Assembly: GCA_023101885.1 (NCBI GenBank)
Contig: JALPQD010000076.1
Span: 2,312,397 to 2,376,396, forward strand
DNA length: 64,000 bases
Origin: Typhlomys cinereus
Taxonomy: Eukaryota > Chordata > Mammalia > Rodentia > Platacanthomyidae
Reading direction: 5' to 3'
In this document: piece after piece, positions 10,860 through 22,802 of the stretch
Layout of the letters: the number at the start of each line of letters is the position of its first letter
How positions within the stretch are numbered: the first letter of the stretch is position 1
Made by a program: the position numbers and the translations under genes
Notes under the pieces: model-generated
Told to the model about the DNA's origin: nothing
Databases searched by the model: none
Seen by the model: the letters and a program-made list of their open reading frames with translations, nothing else

Positions 10860-13478
10860 GTCAGATTTAAAGAGTTGTGGATGGTTTGAACAAGAGAGAA
10901 ACAATACCCAGGGAAGAGAATGCCCTCTAGAAGCCAGATGACTTCCTGCATGACCATAGAAACCTCAATTCCACAGGTACAGGGATGTGAATTACACTAA
11001 GCAGTATAAGCTTGGAAGATGATTCTGAGACCCAGAGAAGAGCCCAGTCTAGCTAATATCTTGATTTTTACACTGGAAGATACTAAGAAGGAAACTTAGT
11101 CTGTTAGAACATAAAATTGTTTTTTTAATGTTTGCTAACCTTGTAAATATGAAATAGCATCCTTTGGTTCTAATTTTATATTTCTCTGTTTGCTAATGAG
11201 ATGTCAGGAGTCCTGAAGCCATCTTGGAAGGTTGCCTAATCCCCTGGCTGTAAATAAACTTATCTCTCTCTTTACTCACCCCAAACATCAATCACCACAT
11301 ACTTAACACATGTAAAATCACTAATAAATAGATGTTATAAGCTGCAAAATGTGTAACAATTCATTGTGCAGCTATGGAGAATAAATACCACAAAACAGTT
11401 GTGTTGTGTTTGACAATATTCAAACAATTTCAGTTGTTCATCAACATAAACACTTGGCAATCAGGACTTGAGGGACTGAAAGGCACATCTCAGAGCATTG
11501 ATAAGTTATATGATCTATACTTCTATACGCCAACTGCTTTCAAAAAACTCCACCAGCCTTCCAAGTCATTTTTCTCTTTCATAAATTCACATTGGCTTAT
11601 GGTTCCACAGCACATGGTTCTCTAATCCTTGAGCTGTTTCCTGAGAACAGGGAAGAGAAACAAGTAACTGTTGAATTAAAATCCCTTCCATAGGACTAGC
11701 TTGTGTTAGGAATGGAAAAATGAACAAAAACCAGACATGTCCCTATTGCATCATTGAGCCATTGGCCCCAGCCTGGCTTGCTACAGGGTCCAGACATTCC
11801 AAGGAAGACAACATGCTTGAAGTCCCGATTAATTTCATTTTATAGCAGCACAGGACACAGTCTTTATTTCCAGGTGTTATATATGAACGAATAAACATTC
11901 TCAGAATAAAAAAAGAGGGACTGTAAGATTGCTCCATGCGGGACCATCTCCTGGCCACTAGAGAGCAAGTGACCCACATGGTTAGCCTATTTCCTGACCT
12001 TCAGAGTCTGCTGTCTTCCACGGAGCACAGGCCTTGATCCAGCTCCAAGCAGAAGCTGTGATTAATGCTGACTTCTCTATTACTGTCACTTCTCAAGGTC
12101 ATGGTTAACCTGGAGGAGCCTTCTTGCCACCTGTACTCGCCAAACAGGAGACCAAACAGATGGGCCCTGGAAGACATTCCTTGAATTCTTCCGATTAATT
12201 GTTCTATTCTCTCCTTCCTGTCCCTGTGGCCAGGGGGTCTGGGAAATTGACATAAAGTCCATCACTCGACCTGGTTGAGTTACACCTGGGGGTTCTCTAC
12301 AAATGCTGAGGTCAGAGTTGGGAATGGTCATGTTGGCCACAATGAGACCCAAGAGCCTCTTCAGACCCAGAGTTCAGTCTGTGCTTCCCCGGCCCGAGGC
12401 AGAGAGCAAGCACCTTCAGAGCGCGTCTCTCCTCACCTGCATTCTGGGTCGGGGTGGAAGGAGCTGGAGCCGTCTTGGAGATCTGGTCACTTCCTGCTCT
12501 TACTATGAAGTCCACTGTCTGGTGAAAGTGCTCAGGCCACTTGGGAGTGACTCTGAGACGAATCTAGGTCGGTCACAGCTGGTGACTGAGATGACCTGGT
12601 CCTCTAGCTGAGCCACAGCCATGGATATTTTGTGAGTATGGAAGAAACATATCATGTCCCAGAGCAGGAATGTTGGGACAGTGATCGTGAGTAGAGGATG
12701 AAGCTTGACTCTACCCTGCTGAACTTTTCTGTTACTAGAGCTTGGCATTGTTGCTGCGTTAGTGCTGGATGTGGCTTCCCGCTGCCTTTCTCCTTGCCTC
12801 TTGTCACTGACTTCACCCGGGTTTTGTCCCAGACATTAAATGAGACAGGACAGGAAATTGGGAGGGGGCATATAAATACACGTGTGACACAAAGAGAAAT
12901 TTGGATAATGTTTTCTTTAGTTTATAGATCAGTGTGTTATCTTTTAAGTGGTATCTCAAAAGGACCACAAAATGCAGCCTGATGACCTGGCTAGATGTCA
13001 TGTGCTATGTGATAATAGGAAAACCAATATGTATTCAGCATTCATGTTATACTGCAACCTGTAATAAGAGTTTTGCACGTGCACTTTATTTCATTCATGT
13101 GGAAGTACTTTTCTCTGACAGTTTCTCTCACAATTAAATACTGCGGCTGTATATATGATATCTTCTACATGTGGATAAACACATTGAGTAGAAAGCTAAG
13201 GTAGGGATTTGTGTACTTCAAATGCATCAGTGGTATGCATCATTTAAAAAGTTTTTCAGTGAGTTATTTTGTAAGGAGAATCATTTTCTCATTGATATAG
13301 AGCAGGTAGCATTGCTTTATAAGAAAACTGGTGGTTTCTGTAGTGGGAGGGTGGGTGAGATTGGGGATGCTTTGGCAAAGGTGTACTTTAGTAAGATGGT
13401 AGGAAGGACCATAGAAGAATCATAGCAGTATCTAACTGAGAAACATGTGGCCAGTTGAAGGATAGGAGGGGCTGGGGA

Positions 13479-13481
<3 letters not shown>
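10860..13481. other. Mostly unique sequence, CpG-retaining part at 12.2-12.6 kb
   Basis: The stretch 12230-12620 is richer in CpG and carries overlapping open frames on both strands (about 80-100 codons), but no domain or splice pattern I can name. Nothing else in the block is recognised beyond a short L1M-like scrap near 11125-11210. Confidence 0.4.

Positions 13482-13532
<51 letters not shown>
13482..13532 (+). repeat. (TG)n microsatellite
   Basis: About 24 near-perfect TG units that are not attached to a SINE I can recognise. Confidence 0.95.
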
Positions 13533-13533
<1 letters not shown>

Positions 13534-14161
13534 CTACTCCCAGTGTCCTACAGTACCACAAACTAACTCTCTTATGATTCTGGGGCCTCAGGGAGAGAAT
13601 TCATTTCCTTGTGTTTTTCAGCTTCCAGTGGATGCTGACATCTACTGTGACTTTAGATCATGTATCTCCTGGTCCTTCTCCATCTTCAGAGTACGCTGTC
13701 CTGTTCCTGCTTCTCTCCTGCATGCCCTCCCCTTTGTACGTAAATCCCCTGTAGACACTTATGATTACACTTAGAGCTCACCCAGGTGATGTCTGATGAT
13801 AATTTCTCCCTTTTATCCTTAATTGTAGAGGCAAAGTTTTTTTGTGACATTTAAAGTAATGTGTACAGGTTCCAGGGATTAGAATATGCACATACTTGGA
13901 AAATGTTATTTATTCCACCGTGATTGACTCCAACAATTCCAAGAGCTCCTTCTCTTTACAAGAAGGCACTGAAGAAGTCTAGGTGTATAGGAGTCTTCTG
14001 GACAAAAAAATCTTGGTAAGGTAATATCTAACTAAGGTCAGACTGCTGGGAAAGCGGTTGAGTTAAAAAGCAATTGAGAATTTCCTGAGTGAGCAGAAAG
14101 AATGGATGGATTTGTGTACTTTTGTGACTCAAGCCATTTTCTTTGTCCTGATTCTCAGTTT

Positions 14162-14308
14162 AGACCTGGCATCTTTAAGTCAGACCCCTTCTGCTGGGGT
14201 GCACACATAAAGACCTGGCATCTTTAAGTCAGACCCCTTCTGCTGGGGTGCACACATAAAGACCTGGCATCTTTAAGTCAGACCCCTTCTGCTGGGGAGC
14301 ACACATAA
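14162..14308 (+). repeat. 49-bp tandem triplication
   Basis: There are three head-to-tail copies of a 49-bp unit at 14162-14210, 14211-14259 and 14260-14308. Each starts agacctggcatctttaagtc and ends gcacacataa. Copies 1 and 2 are identical, and copy 3 has one visible substitution (ggggtgc to ggggagc). Confidence 0.95.
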
Positions 14309-17300
14309 ACATGACAGGGTCAAGCAAAGCCATAGAGCCTCTGGCACTTCTTGGAGTTTGTATTTTTTCTTCATGTCTTGGAGAATAGCTTTATATGTAA
14401 ATTAACCTAGCCATGATATGATAAACAAACCATGAAACTTGGTTAGTATGTAAACTTAACCCATATTGTCACACTTTGGTAGCATATAAAATATGACTTA
14501 GTATATTCAGGCTTTATGGAAAGAGGTTTGCTTGTCTCTTGATATTTTTATTAAAAAAAAGCTACATCCCACAAAGTGACAAAGGCAACCAGAAAAGTGA
14601 TTTTGACACCATTACCACATATATGTGCTCTTTCCTCGAGGCCAAAGGAACTGCCCCCTGGTAGATCTTTATTTCTGATTTTGAAAAGCAAATAGCAAAG
14701 GCCTTTGGACAACATGATACACCCTCACGTGCCCCTGAGAACCTGTGTCGGCAATGACTGGAAACGCTCAGGGCTATAGCCAACCACTGCCCAGTATAAA
14801 CTTCCCCAGAGGGAGTTTTTTTTAGACTCAAGCTGCAGACCTGTAATAAAACACAAACTAGAAAGTGTCCTCCAGCAACAAAAACACGTGGATGTTTTTC
14901 TATATAATATTTCACATTAAATGTAATTGTAGATTAACTTTTATAGAGAAAATATTTATTCAGGCCAGATATGCTTAAATCCTTTCATTTCCTCCAGTAT
15001 GACAAACCACTGGGAATACACCCCGCTTTGTAATTTCCTACCCATTTGCCCCAGTTATGGACAGAACATTAACTCTGCAAAAGCTGCTCATGGGAAACTG
15101 CCCCAGATGGAAATCTTCAGCTGGCCAGAACCCTGGCTTTGGAGGAGGGGCCTTGGGCCTGGGGGGCTCATCCCAGACTCACATGACCTTGTTCACCTGC
15201 GTGAATGCTCTGGGCCCTGTGAATACTCACAGCTAAAGGGGGTGACAAGGATGAGGTCACCTGCAAGGTCCCTTCTTGCTCTCAGCTTGCACGCAACACG
15301 GGGCTCCTCTTTCACAGAGTCACACACCGTGTTTGATGTAGTCAAAGTCAACGCCTGTTTTCATAATCTCTATGAAATGTTGAAAACTCAGAGTAAATTG
15401 AACAACATCTAAAGTCCCAGTGCGAAACTCAAAAGCTAGGAGTGATGAAGCTGGGGTGGGGAGTGGGGGGTGGAAGCACACCTGGCTGTGCGCACTGCCT
15501 CCTCTGTTCTTCAGCTGCTGAAGAAGTGGCTGGAATCACGTTTCTCGGGTACGTGGAGAAACCCCGCGGATGCGTGCAAGCAAGTGTAAAGGACTGAGTG
15601 TGATTTCTGGGCAGTGGTGTTACCTGCTGAAATGCCGGAGGTAAAGGCACCAGCAATGCCTCGTGACTGCTTTATCCACACAGTCTTCAATGAAGCCATG
15701 GGATAAGTCTGTAGTATTTGTTGGGACTCCTGGTATTTTGTGATTCATGTGTTTGACAGAATGTCTGTTCCCTTAAAAAGTGGCATTTGTAGGTTGCCAG
15801 GGAGCAGTGCTCTCTCGCTAAGAGACATTCAAGGTGCTGACTTCAGGACCAGGCTGGCAAGACCTCCCAGGCTCTGAGAAGGGGATTTGTGCTCGCATCA
15901 CCCAGCTGTGTGCGAACATGACCGGCCTGTGTCCTTGGGCGAATGCTGTGCTCCACAGACCCGGGCGTTCCAGCCAGGCATCTTCACTGTCTGAACATTG
16001 TGCTGATTGGGAATCTGCATGGAGGAATACGTATAGGAGAAGTGCAGAAGGTACCCCAAAGAGTTTCTTCTTGCAAAGTGACCATTATTGGCACTAATTC
16101 TGAAAACTGTTTTTCAGAGTGTAGATGACTTTCATAAAACATTATGCTGTTTTTCACCATGATATTCACAAACTCACTGCTGACCTTAGTTAGACATATC
16201 ATCCCCCTTGTACTTTCTTGTGCAGAGTTTTCTTTGGGGGTCTTGAGTCACCCAGCCATGACTATGCCTTGAATTACTTCTCTTGTATTCTCCCTCACGT
16301 TCCTTATTCTGTACCTCACAACACACACTCAAGACAGCCTTGCTATAATTTCTGAGACTCTCATCTCCTCTTGTTCCAACTCCCTCTGACTGCAGAAAAC
16401 TGAGGGTTTGGGGGGTTACATGTGTCAGATGCCCTCAGGATGGTCAGGCCCTGGTCAGGGGCTATTGCATGTTGTCTCTGTTGGCCCTAGGTGGTGTTTT
16501 TCGTGGCAGGATTGGTGTTCCTGTTTACCTGGGGATTGGTAAAGTTGGTTCATTTGTTCTATCCCTCATGTTTAGGAACCTGGTTAGGATCTGGATCTCA
16601 GGCCAGTAAAGGCATCTTTTATTTCAACTCTAGTGGCATATGCATTTTTCTCTGGGTTTGACATTGTTAAATAATAACAGTAATAATGTTCCCCTAGCCA
16701 GACTTGCATGAAGTTAGGGCTGTCCTACGCCTGTTGTATGTTTTGTTTGATTTTCCTATGCTAAACACTAAATGACTTTGCTCAAAGCAGACAGAAGATC
16801 TATTCCGGTCTTATGTTCTTATCTGCTCTCAGTAGCACTGTATAAACTGTAGTTAGTGATGGCTTAGGTGTTTAGTAGAGTGGGAAGGCAGTTTTTGTGC
16901 CCAGATAAATAAGTCTATTCACTTGTTCCCAGAGAGGTCTGCATGAGCCTCTGATATGCTAATATGTGTTCTGCCAGAAGTGGCAAAGCAAATACCAGAA
17001 AGAAGAAGGCTCGCTTGCAAAACACCATCAAACTGACTTTTGTTCAGAAGAACAGAGGGTAGTGAGCTGTGTGAATGCAGAACAGTAACCATTATTTCTG
17101 CCAAGTTCTCCAGTGTTTCCTGCTGGCACTAACATGTAACAGAGAGGCGAAGGGAGCTCAGGTGTTCGGCGTCTGTCCTTCAGGTTTGTAGTCTCAAGGG
17201 GCGTATCATCTGCCCTCACAGGTACTAATCAACACTTCCTGTTCCTTAGGGTCGGGCTTCTTTATTTTGGTCTCTATTCTTTTTTGCAGTTTCTCATGTT

Positions 17301-17529
17301 TGTTACACTTAACACAAATACTTTAATGAAGTCCCGGAATAGAACACCTGCCTGATTCCTTTATCCTCTGAAAGCTTATCATTTAAGGTATATAAAGAGG
17401 TGGGCACTAAAGCGTTTTTAGATTTTACGAACCTGTTTAATCATTTAAAGGAGAGAATTTAGTTGAGAATTCAAGCCACCATCATTTAATTGGGCTCTGA
17501 TGTCTGCAGATCCTCACCTTTTTAACAAA
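14309..17529. other. Unique intronic sequence
   Basis: The longest frames are 117 codons on minus (14562-14915) and 137 codons on plus (14999-15412). Neither shows a recognisable domain, signal or flanking splice sites. The 15.1-15.7 kb part is relatively GC-rich. Confidence 0.45.
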
Positions 17530-17533
17530 CACC

Positions 17534-17565
<32 letters not shown>

Positions 17566-18150
17566 GCTCATACAAACTTAACAGGTACACCAGTCCCCTC
17601 CCTCTCTCCACCTCCCCCTCCCTCCCTGCTCCCCCCTCCCTTTCCCATCCCCTAGTGCCTCCCCCACAGTGGCTCCCCCCCCAATCTCCGGAGCATCCTT
17701 TAATGTGCATGCCATACTCTCCTCTGGGTCCTCCTCTCCGATGAGGTGTAAGGACCCAGGGGCATTTCCCAGAACCCTTTCCTGTGTTCCCCTTAAGCTC
17801 AGGAACACTACTGTGACTGTCAGTCCCTAGCCTCCAAGGATCCTAGTGCCTTTAGTCCATGCTAGACTTTGTGGGGTCAATAATGTGTTGGACATAGCGC
17901 AGGTCATGCAAAGTCCTATTATGATTGCTTCGGCCCTAACTTGTGTGGAGTATCTTGCATATCATTACTCCTCCCATCCTTGTGCTCTTACAATCTTATC
18001 GCCTCCTCTTCCGCAAATTTCTCTGAGCTTCAGGATGGGGAGAGATTAGACTGGCCCAGTTCCAGGTGGTTGATATAGAGTCTCTGATATTCTGAATTAT
18101 AGTTTGTTGATTTTTTTTTTCGGTTTTACTGCTCCTGCAATGCCCTTGGC
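17530..18150 (-). mobile_element. LINE-1 3'-UTR-type retroposon (copy B)
   Basis: It begins with a (TTA)n tract of about 11 units (the tail on the minus strand), then the cctccc-rich tract, then the conserved block 'ggatcctagtgcctttagtc' through 'agtttgttg', closely parallel to copy A. No clear target-site duplication was found, so the right end is approximate. Confidence 0.75.
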
Positions 18151-19269
18151 TTCATCCTGATGGGTATTGGAGTCTTGTTATAAGAGTATATTCAAAGGTA
18201 GATGGAATAAAAGTAGGAGACTGCGGTGAGATCGTACCCCATCAGTTGTAAATGATCAGGAAGGAAAGTCTGTGAACTTAACCAGATGTCTCATTACTTA
18301 CTTGCAGTCCTTGATGGTGGCCTATTTTCTCTGCTGTAACATGGTCCCCTCTCTCCTTGTTTCTGGTGGGGTCCTCCTTCCCCATCCCTCCTGTTTATAA
18401 TCTTTACAACTACTGTAGGTATTACAGAGATTTGTCTTTGAGTGTCTCTAAGTGGGTTTTTAACCAAACACCTTTGGTAGAGAATTGTTAGGGAACATGT
18501 TTTCTATTCTTAAATTTTCTTTTTTTTTTCCTAGATAAAATTTTGAGTCCTCCAGTGCTGATAAAGGACATCTAGGGTCACTCAGGTGGTTGATGGAATG
18601 TACTTGCTCCTGTTAATCAAATGCACAGAATGTAGAATGTAGCACTGTCTTTGGTTTGAAAAGAAGTGGGCTCTGAGACACAGTGACTGGTGGGCAGGTA
18701 CACCGATGTCAGTTGACTGGGAGCTTTCAGAAGCTCTGGAGAGATTACAAAGTTCTGATTGTTATGGTGTCTTTAATCAAGTTCATTCATTTTGGGTGGC
18801 ACAGAATCAAAAGCAGCCCTGTTTTCTAGGTACCTACTATGAACAACGTCCCTGAGCCAGAGAGTCTGGCATTTGTGAGTTCACCAAAGAGCCAAACCCT
18901 AGAGATGTAGCTGGCTTGTAGCTTTCAGAAAGAAGTAGCTTTGAATCTGAAAACTTGATACTAAAAGAAGAAATGAAAAGCACTGGTTGGATTAGAAAGA
19001 ATCGGCTTAGTGTGGCTAGGGGGGCTTTCACAGGTATCCATCTTGGGACATACTTTATACAAAGGGCCACAAAGCAGTTTTCTGAAGTGTCAAACTGTAG
19101 ATATAAAAAATAATATTGAAGAATGAAGTAAAATAAAATACTCACAGTTGTATTCAGAAATGCGGAATTACTCAATGATGCTATATTATTCAGATTTCAT
19201 TCCCAAAGAATATTCTTTTCAATGTTAAAATACATGACAATGCAATAACACAGTTAATAACAAAAGAGG
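18151..19269. other. Unique intronic sequence
   Basis: A 112-codon minus-strand frame (18837-19175) is AT-rich and featureless. I recognise nothing else. Confidence 0.45.
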
Positions 19270-19460
19270 AGAGAAACAGACATAGTGTTGATGTCTGTCA
19301 TCTTAGTACTTGGTGGGCTAGGACAGACTGAGCCTGCTCTGCATAATGAGATCCTACAAAAAAACAAAAACAAAAACAAGAAAAGGGTGTAGCTCTGTGG
19401 TTTGAGCACTTGGTAGTATGTGCAAGGCATCTCAAACAACATACACACACACACTCACAC
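19270..19460 (+). mobile_element. B1 and ID-like SINE pair
   Basis: A decayed B1 (tcatcttagtacttggtggg to gagatcctac plus an A-rich linker) is followed by an ID-like head (tgtagctctgtggtttgagc) and a short CA tail. The layout resembles a B1-dID or B4-type composite. Confidence 0.45.
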
Positions 19461-19989
19461 ACACAAAGAAAACAGTCTATGTGACAGAATGCAACTACCA
19501 TCCGCAAAATAATTGGTTGTACGAGTGGCCAGATGCAAAAATGGCACTTAGATCAAGGATACTCACTACAGTAAAGGAGTGTACTACAGAATCATTCACG
19601 TCTTTATTTAGTCATATTGCAGTTGTGGGAAGTTCAGAGTCAGAATGAAAATGGTTGGTCCAAGGACAGCGGCATAAAGCCTGAGACTGTGCATTGCCAT
19701 CAGTAGTGTGCTGGCCTTCAGAGCGCTGGTGACCTTCGTGGTTCTAACACTGTTTGCTAGCTTTCCTTTTAGGCTCCTGACGTTCCTGCTTAGACTTCTG
19801 TGTTTTCCTCGTGAAGTTCCAAGGCTGCAGGAGCTGTGCTTTTCCTGACCCATTGCTGTGCTCCTGAAAAGTTGGCACTGTTTTCCCAAAAAGCTATGTG
19901 TGGAATGGAGAGGCCTATGGTCATTTCCAGGCTCTTCTTTCCTAGACATTATAGCATACAAGATGGGAAGGAATCTAGTCAGAGTCCTG

Positions 19990-20076
19990 TCACAATGTTG
20001 GTTTGGTTTTGTGTGTTTTTGATTCTAGTGTTGGGGACCAAACTCTTATGGTCGAGCTACATCCTCATCCCTCAGA
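19990..20076 (-). mobile_element. ID-like SINE fragment
   Basis: It is the complement of an ID end: gttggggaccaaactc, then ggtcgagctacatcctcatc. Diverged. Confidence 0.4.
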
Positions 20077-20079
20077 ATT

Positions 20080-21400
20080 TAGAAGATGCCTACAAGTGAC
20101 TCTGTCATTATCCAGCCAACAAGCCTTTGAATAAACCATGCACATTCCAGGCCTCTCTCTCCTGTCTATGAGGCTGTATATGTACTGTCCTAGGGGATAG
20201 CACTTAAATCTAACACTTGGATAAATAAGTGAAATGCCTCCTATATATATTTCTAATCCGTAGCTCATTGCCAAGAACATCCACTGATTGATATCCATGA
20301 ATCATTTAGAGAACTGCTCTTCTGTGGAGTTGCGTTTCACTGGAAATGTTTTGGCTCCACCACGTTGTTGGTGAGCTATTCAGCTTGCCAGCCGAGGTGG
20401 AGTGGCACGCTGAGTGACGGCAGAATGGGCTCTCTGTTTTGTGAATCTATCAGCCTGAGCGCGAATGGCTAAAGCTTCCACGTACATTTTTAAAACATTT
20501 TTCACACACCAGTGAAATGAATAACCTACTGCTTTAAAAGACTGACTTGCCCCCTCTGTGACTTGCTGGTTTTGTCCCACAGGTGTGAATAAACCTGGAA
20601 AACATACCTATTTGGAAGTCATTACAAATCTGTTGAAAATGCTGTACAGGACTCCCACCGAAAACAGAGAATTATTATAGTTGGCTAGAGTTTTTGTTGT
20701 ATCTCAGCAGTATAATTTCCCTACAAGTAAGAAAATTGAATGGGTAGGGTCTAGGGATAATAAGCAGTTAAACAGCAGTTTCAAATGCCTTCATGATGAA
20801 ACCTGGAGGAAGAGGGCTGTGTCACAGACACCGTCACTTCCTAAGGAGGAAACAATCTGAGTGACAGCAGGGGGTCCGATGACCAGAGAAGCTAGTTTAT
20901 GGCATAATAAAGAATGGCATGTAGGATTACACTGCCCAAAACTCAAGCCAAAGTTTTGGGGGTTCGGAGGCTACACCCTTCGATTGTAAAAGTAATAGAC
21001 ATTTGCTATAGAATGTTTATTTAAAGGAAAGAAATAGAAGTCACCAGTGATGTCACCATTCCTAAGCTAGTCTCCGTTAATTTGTTACGGACATTTTGTC
21101 CACTGTGTCCCTGTGTGTACTTGCATTATGTCTTCACTGCGTGGTCTGTGCGCATTTTCCACGAGGTCAAATAGGTTGCTGTATCTGAGAGGACGTTGGG
21201 AACCAGTCAGTAGTTCAAAGTTACCTTCTTCTCACTAGGAGAGGAACCTCTCTGCCTTTCAGTTCATGCCAGCCTGGTTGTTATTCTCATCTGTTCCTTT
21301 CTTAGTACTTCTCTGGCCCTCTCACATTTCACATTTCATTAGTTTTTCCAAAGGCAGTGGTAGATGGCACTTGAAAATACTGGATCACTTACTTTATTTT
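20080..21400. other. Unique intronic sequence
   Basis: I recognise no repeat or exon. Several CpGs are retained near 20390-20470 and 21120-21200. Confidence 0.4.
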
Positions 21401-21419
21401 TTACATGCGTCTGAGTTTT

Positions 21420-21717
21420 GTGTGTATGTATGTGTGCGTGTGGGTAAGTGTGGCTATACATGTGCCACAGCAGCACATGTGGAGGTCAGAGAATGGCCTT
21501 GGGTGTCAGATCTTACCTTTCTGCCGTTAAAATAAGATCTTTTATTTTGTACCGTGTATTCAGAGCCTGCTGGGATTCTTCTGCAGAGTCTCCTTTTTCC
21601 ACCTTCCATCTTGTCATAGGAGTACTAGAATTACAGATACATGTTGCTGCATCCAGCTTCATGTGTGTTCCTTATGCTCTTATGGTAAGTACATATCCCA
21701 CTGAACCATTTCTCAGC
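21420..21717 (-). mobile_element. B4/B3-type SINE
   Basis: On the + strand there is a TG-rich tail, then 'cacatgtggaggtcagagaa', then 'actagaattacagatacatg' and an ID-like end 'atcccactgaaccatttctc'. It reads as a diverged B4, possibly with a B3-type piece at its left. Confidence 0.6.
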
Positions 21718-22727
21718 TCTGGACCTCAATTTAAAAAAAAAATCTGTCATTGTCAAAAGAAGTACCTTGAAAATTTATCAACTCCGGTATTCAACCACAC
21801 CAAAGATGAAAAACCTATAGCCCCTGGTTCAGATTTGGCCCACTGCCCATTTTTAAAAATAAAGTTTCACTGGGCCATTAGCACATTCACATTCCATCCC
21901 TGACCACTTCTGTACAATGGTAGAAGGGTTTAGTTGCAGAGATAGAAAGCCTGAAATATTTATTCACTAAGCCTTTGTGATAAGTTAGCACTTTCCTGTT
22001 CTTGGTGAGACACGTGTCCCAAGTCAGCCTTGTTTTTGTGTCTCCAAGTAATCTTCTTGTCTCATATCTCAAAGGTGCTCCAAATTGTCTGACATGAATG
22101 CTGCAAATAATATCTTTGCCCTTATATCACATTTGGAGTCAAGGGAAACATGAACCTTGCTTAGAAACATGAGCTTCATCCCAAACAAATCTCTTAGTCA
22201 CATAAGTCTGGATCAGTCCTATGTCTTGCCTCTTAAGTCTCTCCTAGGCCCCATCTGATGGCCTCTATGGACTTTATTTCATGCCATAGTCTTGTTTCCC
22301 TTGGGATCTGCATACAGTTATATTTTGAACACAAGAATGTTCAACACTTGTCTTTTAGTATCCCTTAAGAAACAACCTTAAACTCTGACTACATCTGAAA
22401 CATCTTCTTCCTCGGCTGTAGAAAGCCAGCAACCAGCACTGGGATTTCTAAGATTGAATGAGGGTGTGTATCTTTGACGGGCTAAATGGGTTGTGTTTTA
22501 GGCATTGGGCTGGATTCTTTGTCAGCTGCCTTCCTTACGTGCCCCGACTGCCAAGTAGAACCTACTCCTTGTTTCTTTCTGCAACTACTTGTCTCTTGCT
22601 TCACTTCTGTCAGAAGCCCCAGCATAACACCTCACTATTGTGTTACATTCTGACCCCTCTACTGGGATCATTGCTCCAGAGAGCACTCTTAGCACTCTGG
22701 AGGTTCTGGGGCTTTATCACTGGGTAT
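21718..22727. other. Unique intronic sequence
   Basis: I see nothing I can name. The frame at 22458-22838 only runs into the CA tract. Confidence 0.4.
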
Positions 22728-22802
22728 CACACACACACACACACACACGCACGCACGCACGCACACGCACACACACACGCACATGCACACACACACACAC
22801 AT
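22728..22802 (+). repeat. (CA)n/(CGCA)n microsatellite
   Basis: CA units are interrupted by CGCA blocks. I recognise no SINE next to it. Confidence 0.95.

Noticed and set aside
12086..12748. Overlapping minus and plus frames, considered as an immunoglobulin-like V segment or an LTR remnant
   Set aside because: No leader, paired cysteines with a core Trp, recombination signal or LTR ends could be found.
14999..15412. 137-codon plus-strand frame
   Set aside because: No domain, no splice sites at its edges, and composition of ordinary intron.
19608..19961. 117-codon minus frame with a nearby AATAAA, considered as a processed pseudogene
   Set aside because: No recognisable parent protein, no A-tail, and no target duplication.
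22728..22802. Possible CRISPR-like regular repeats
   Set aside because: It is a CA/CGCA microsatellite without spacers, in vertebrate DNA.
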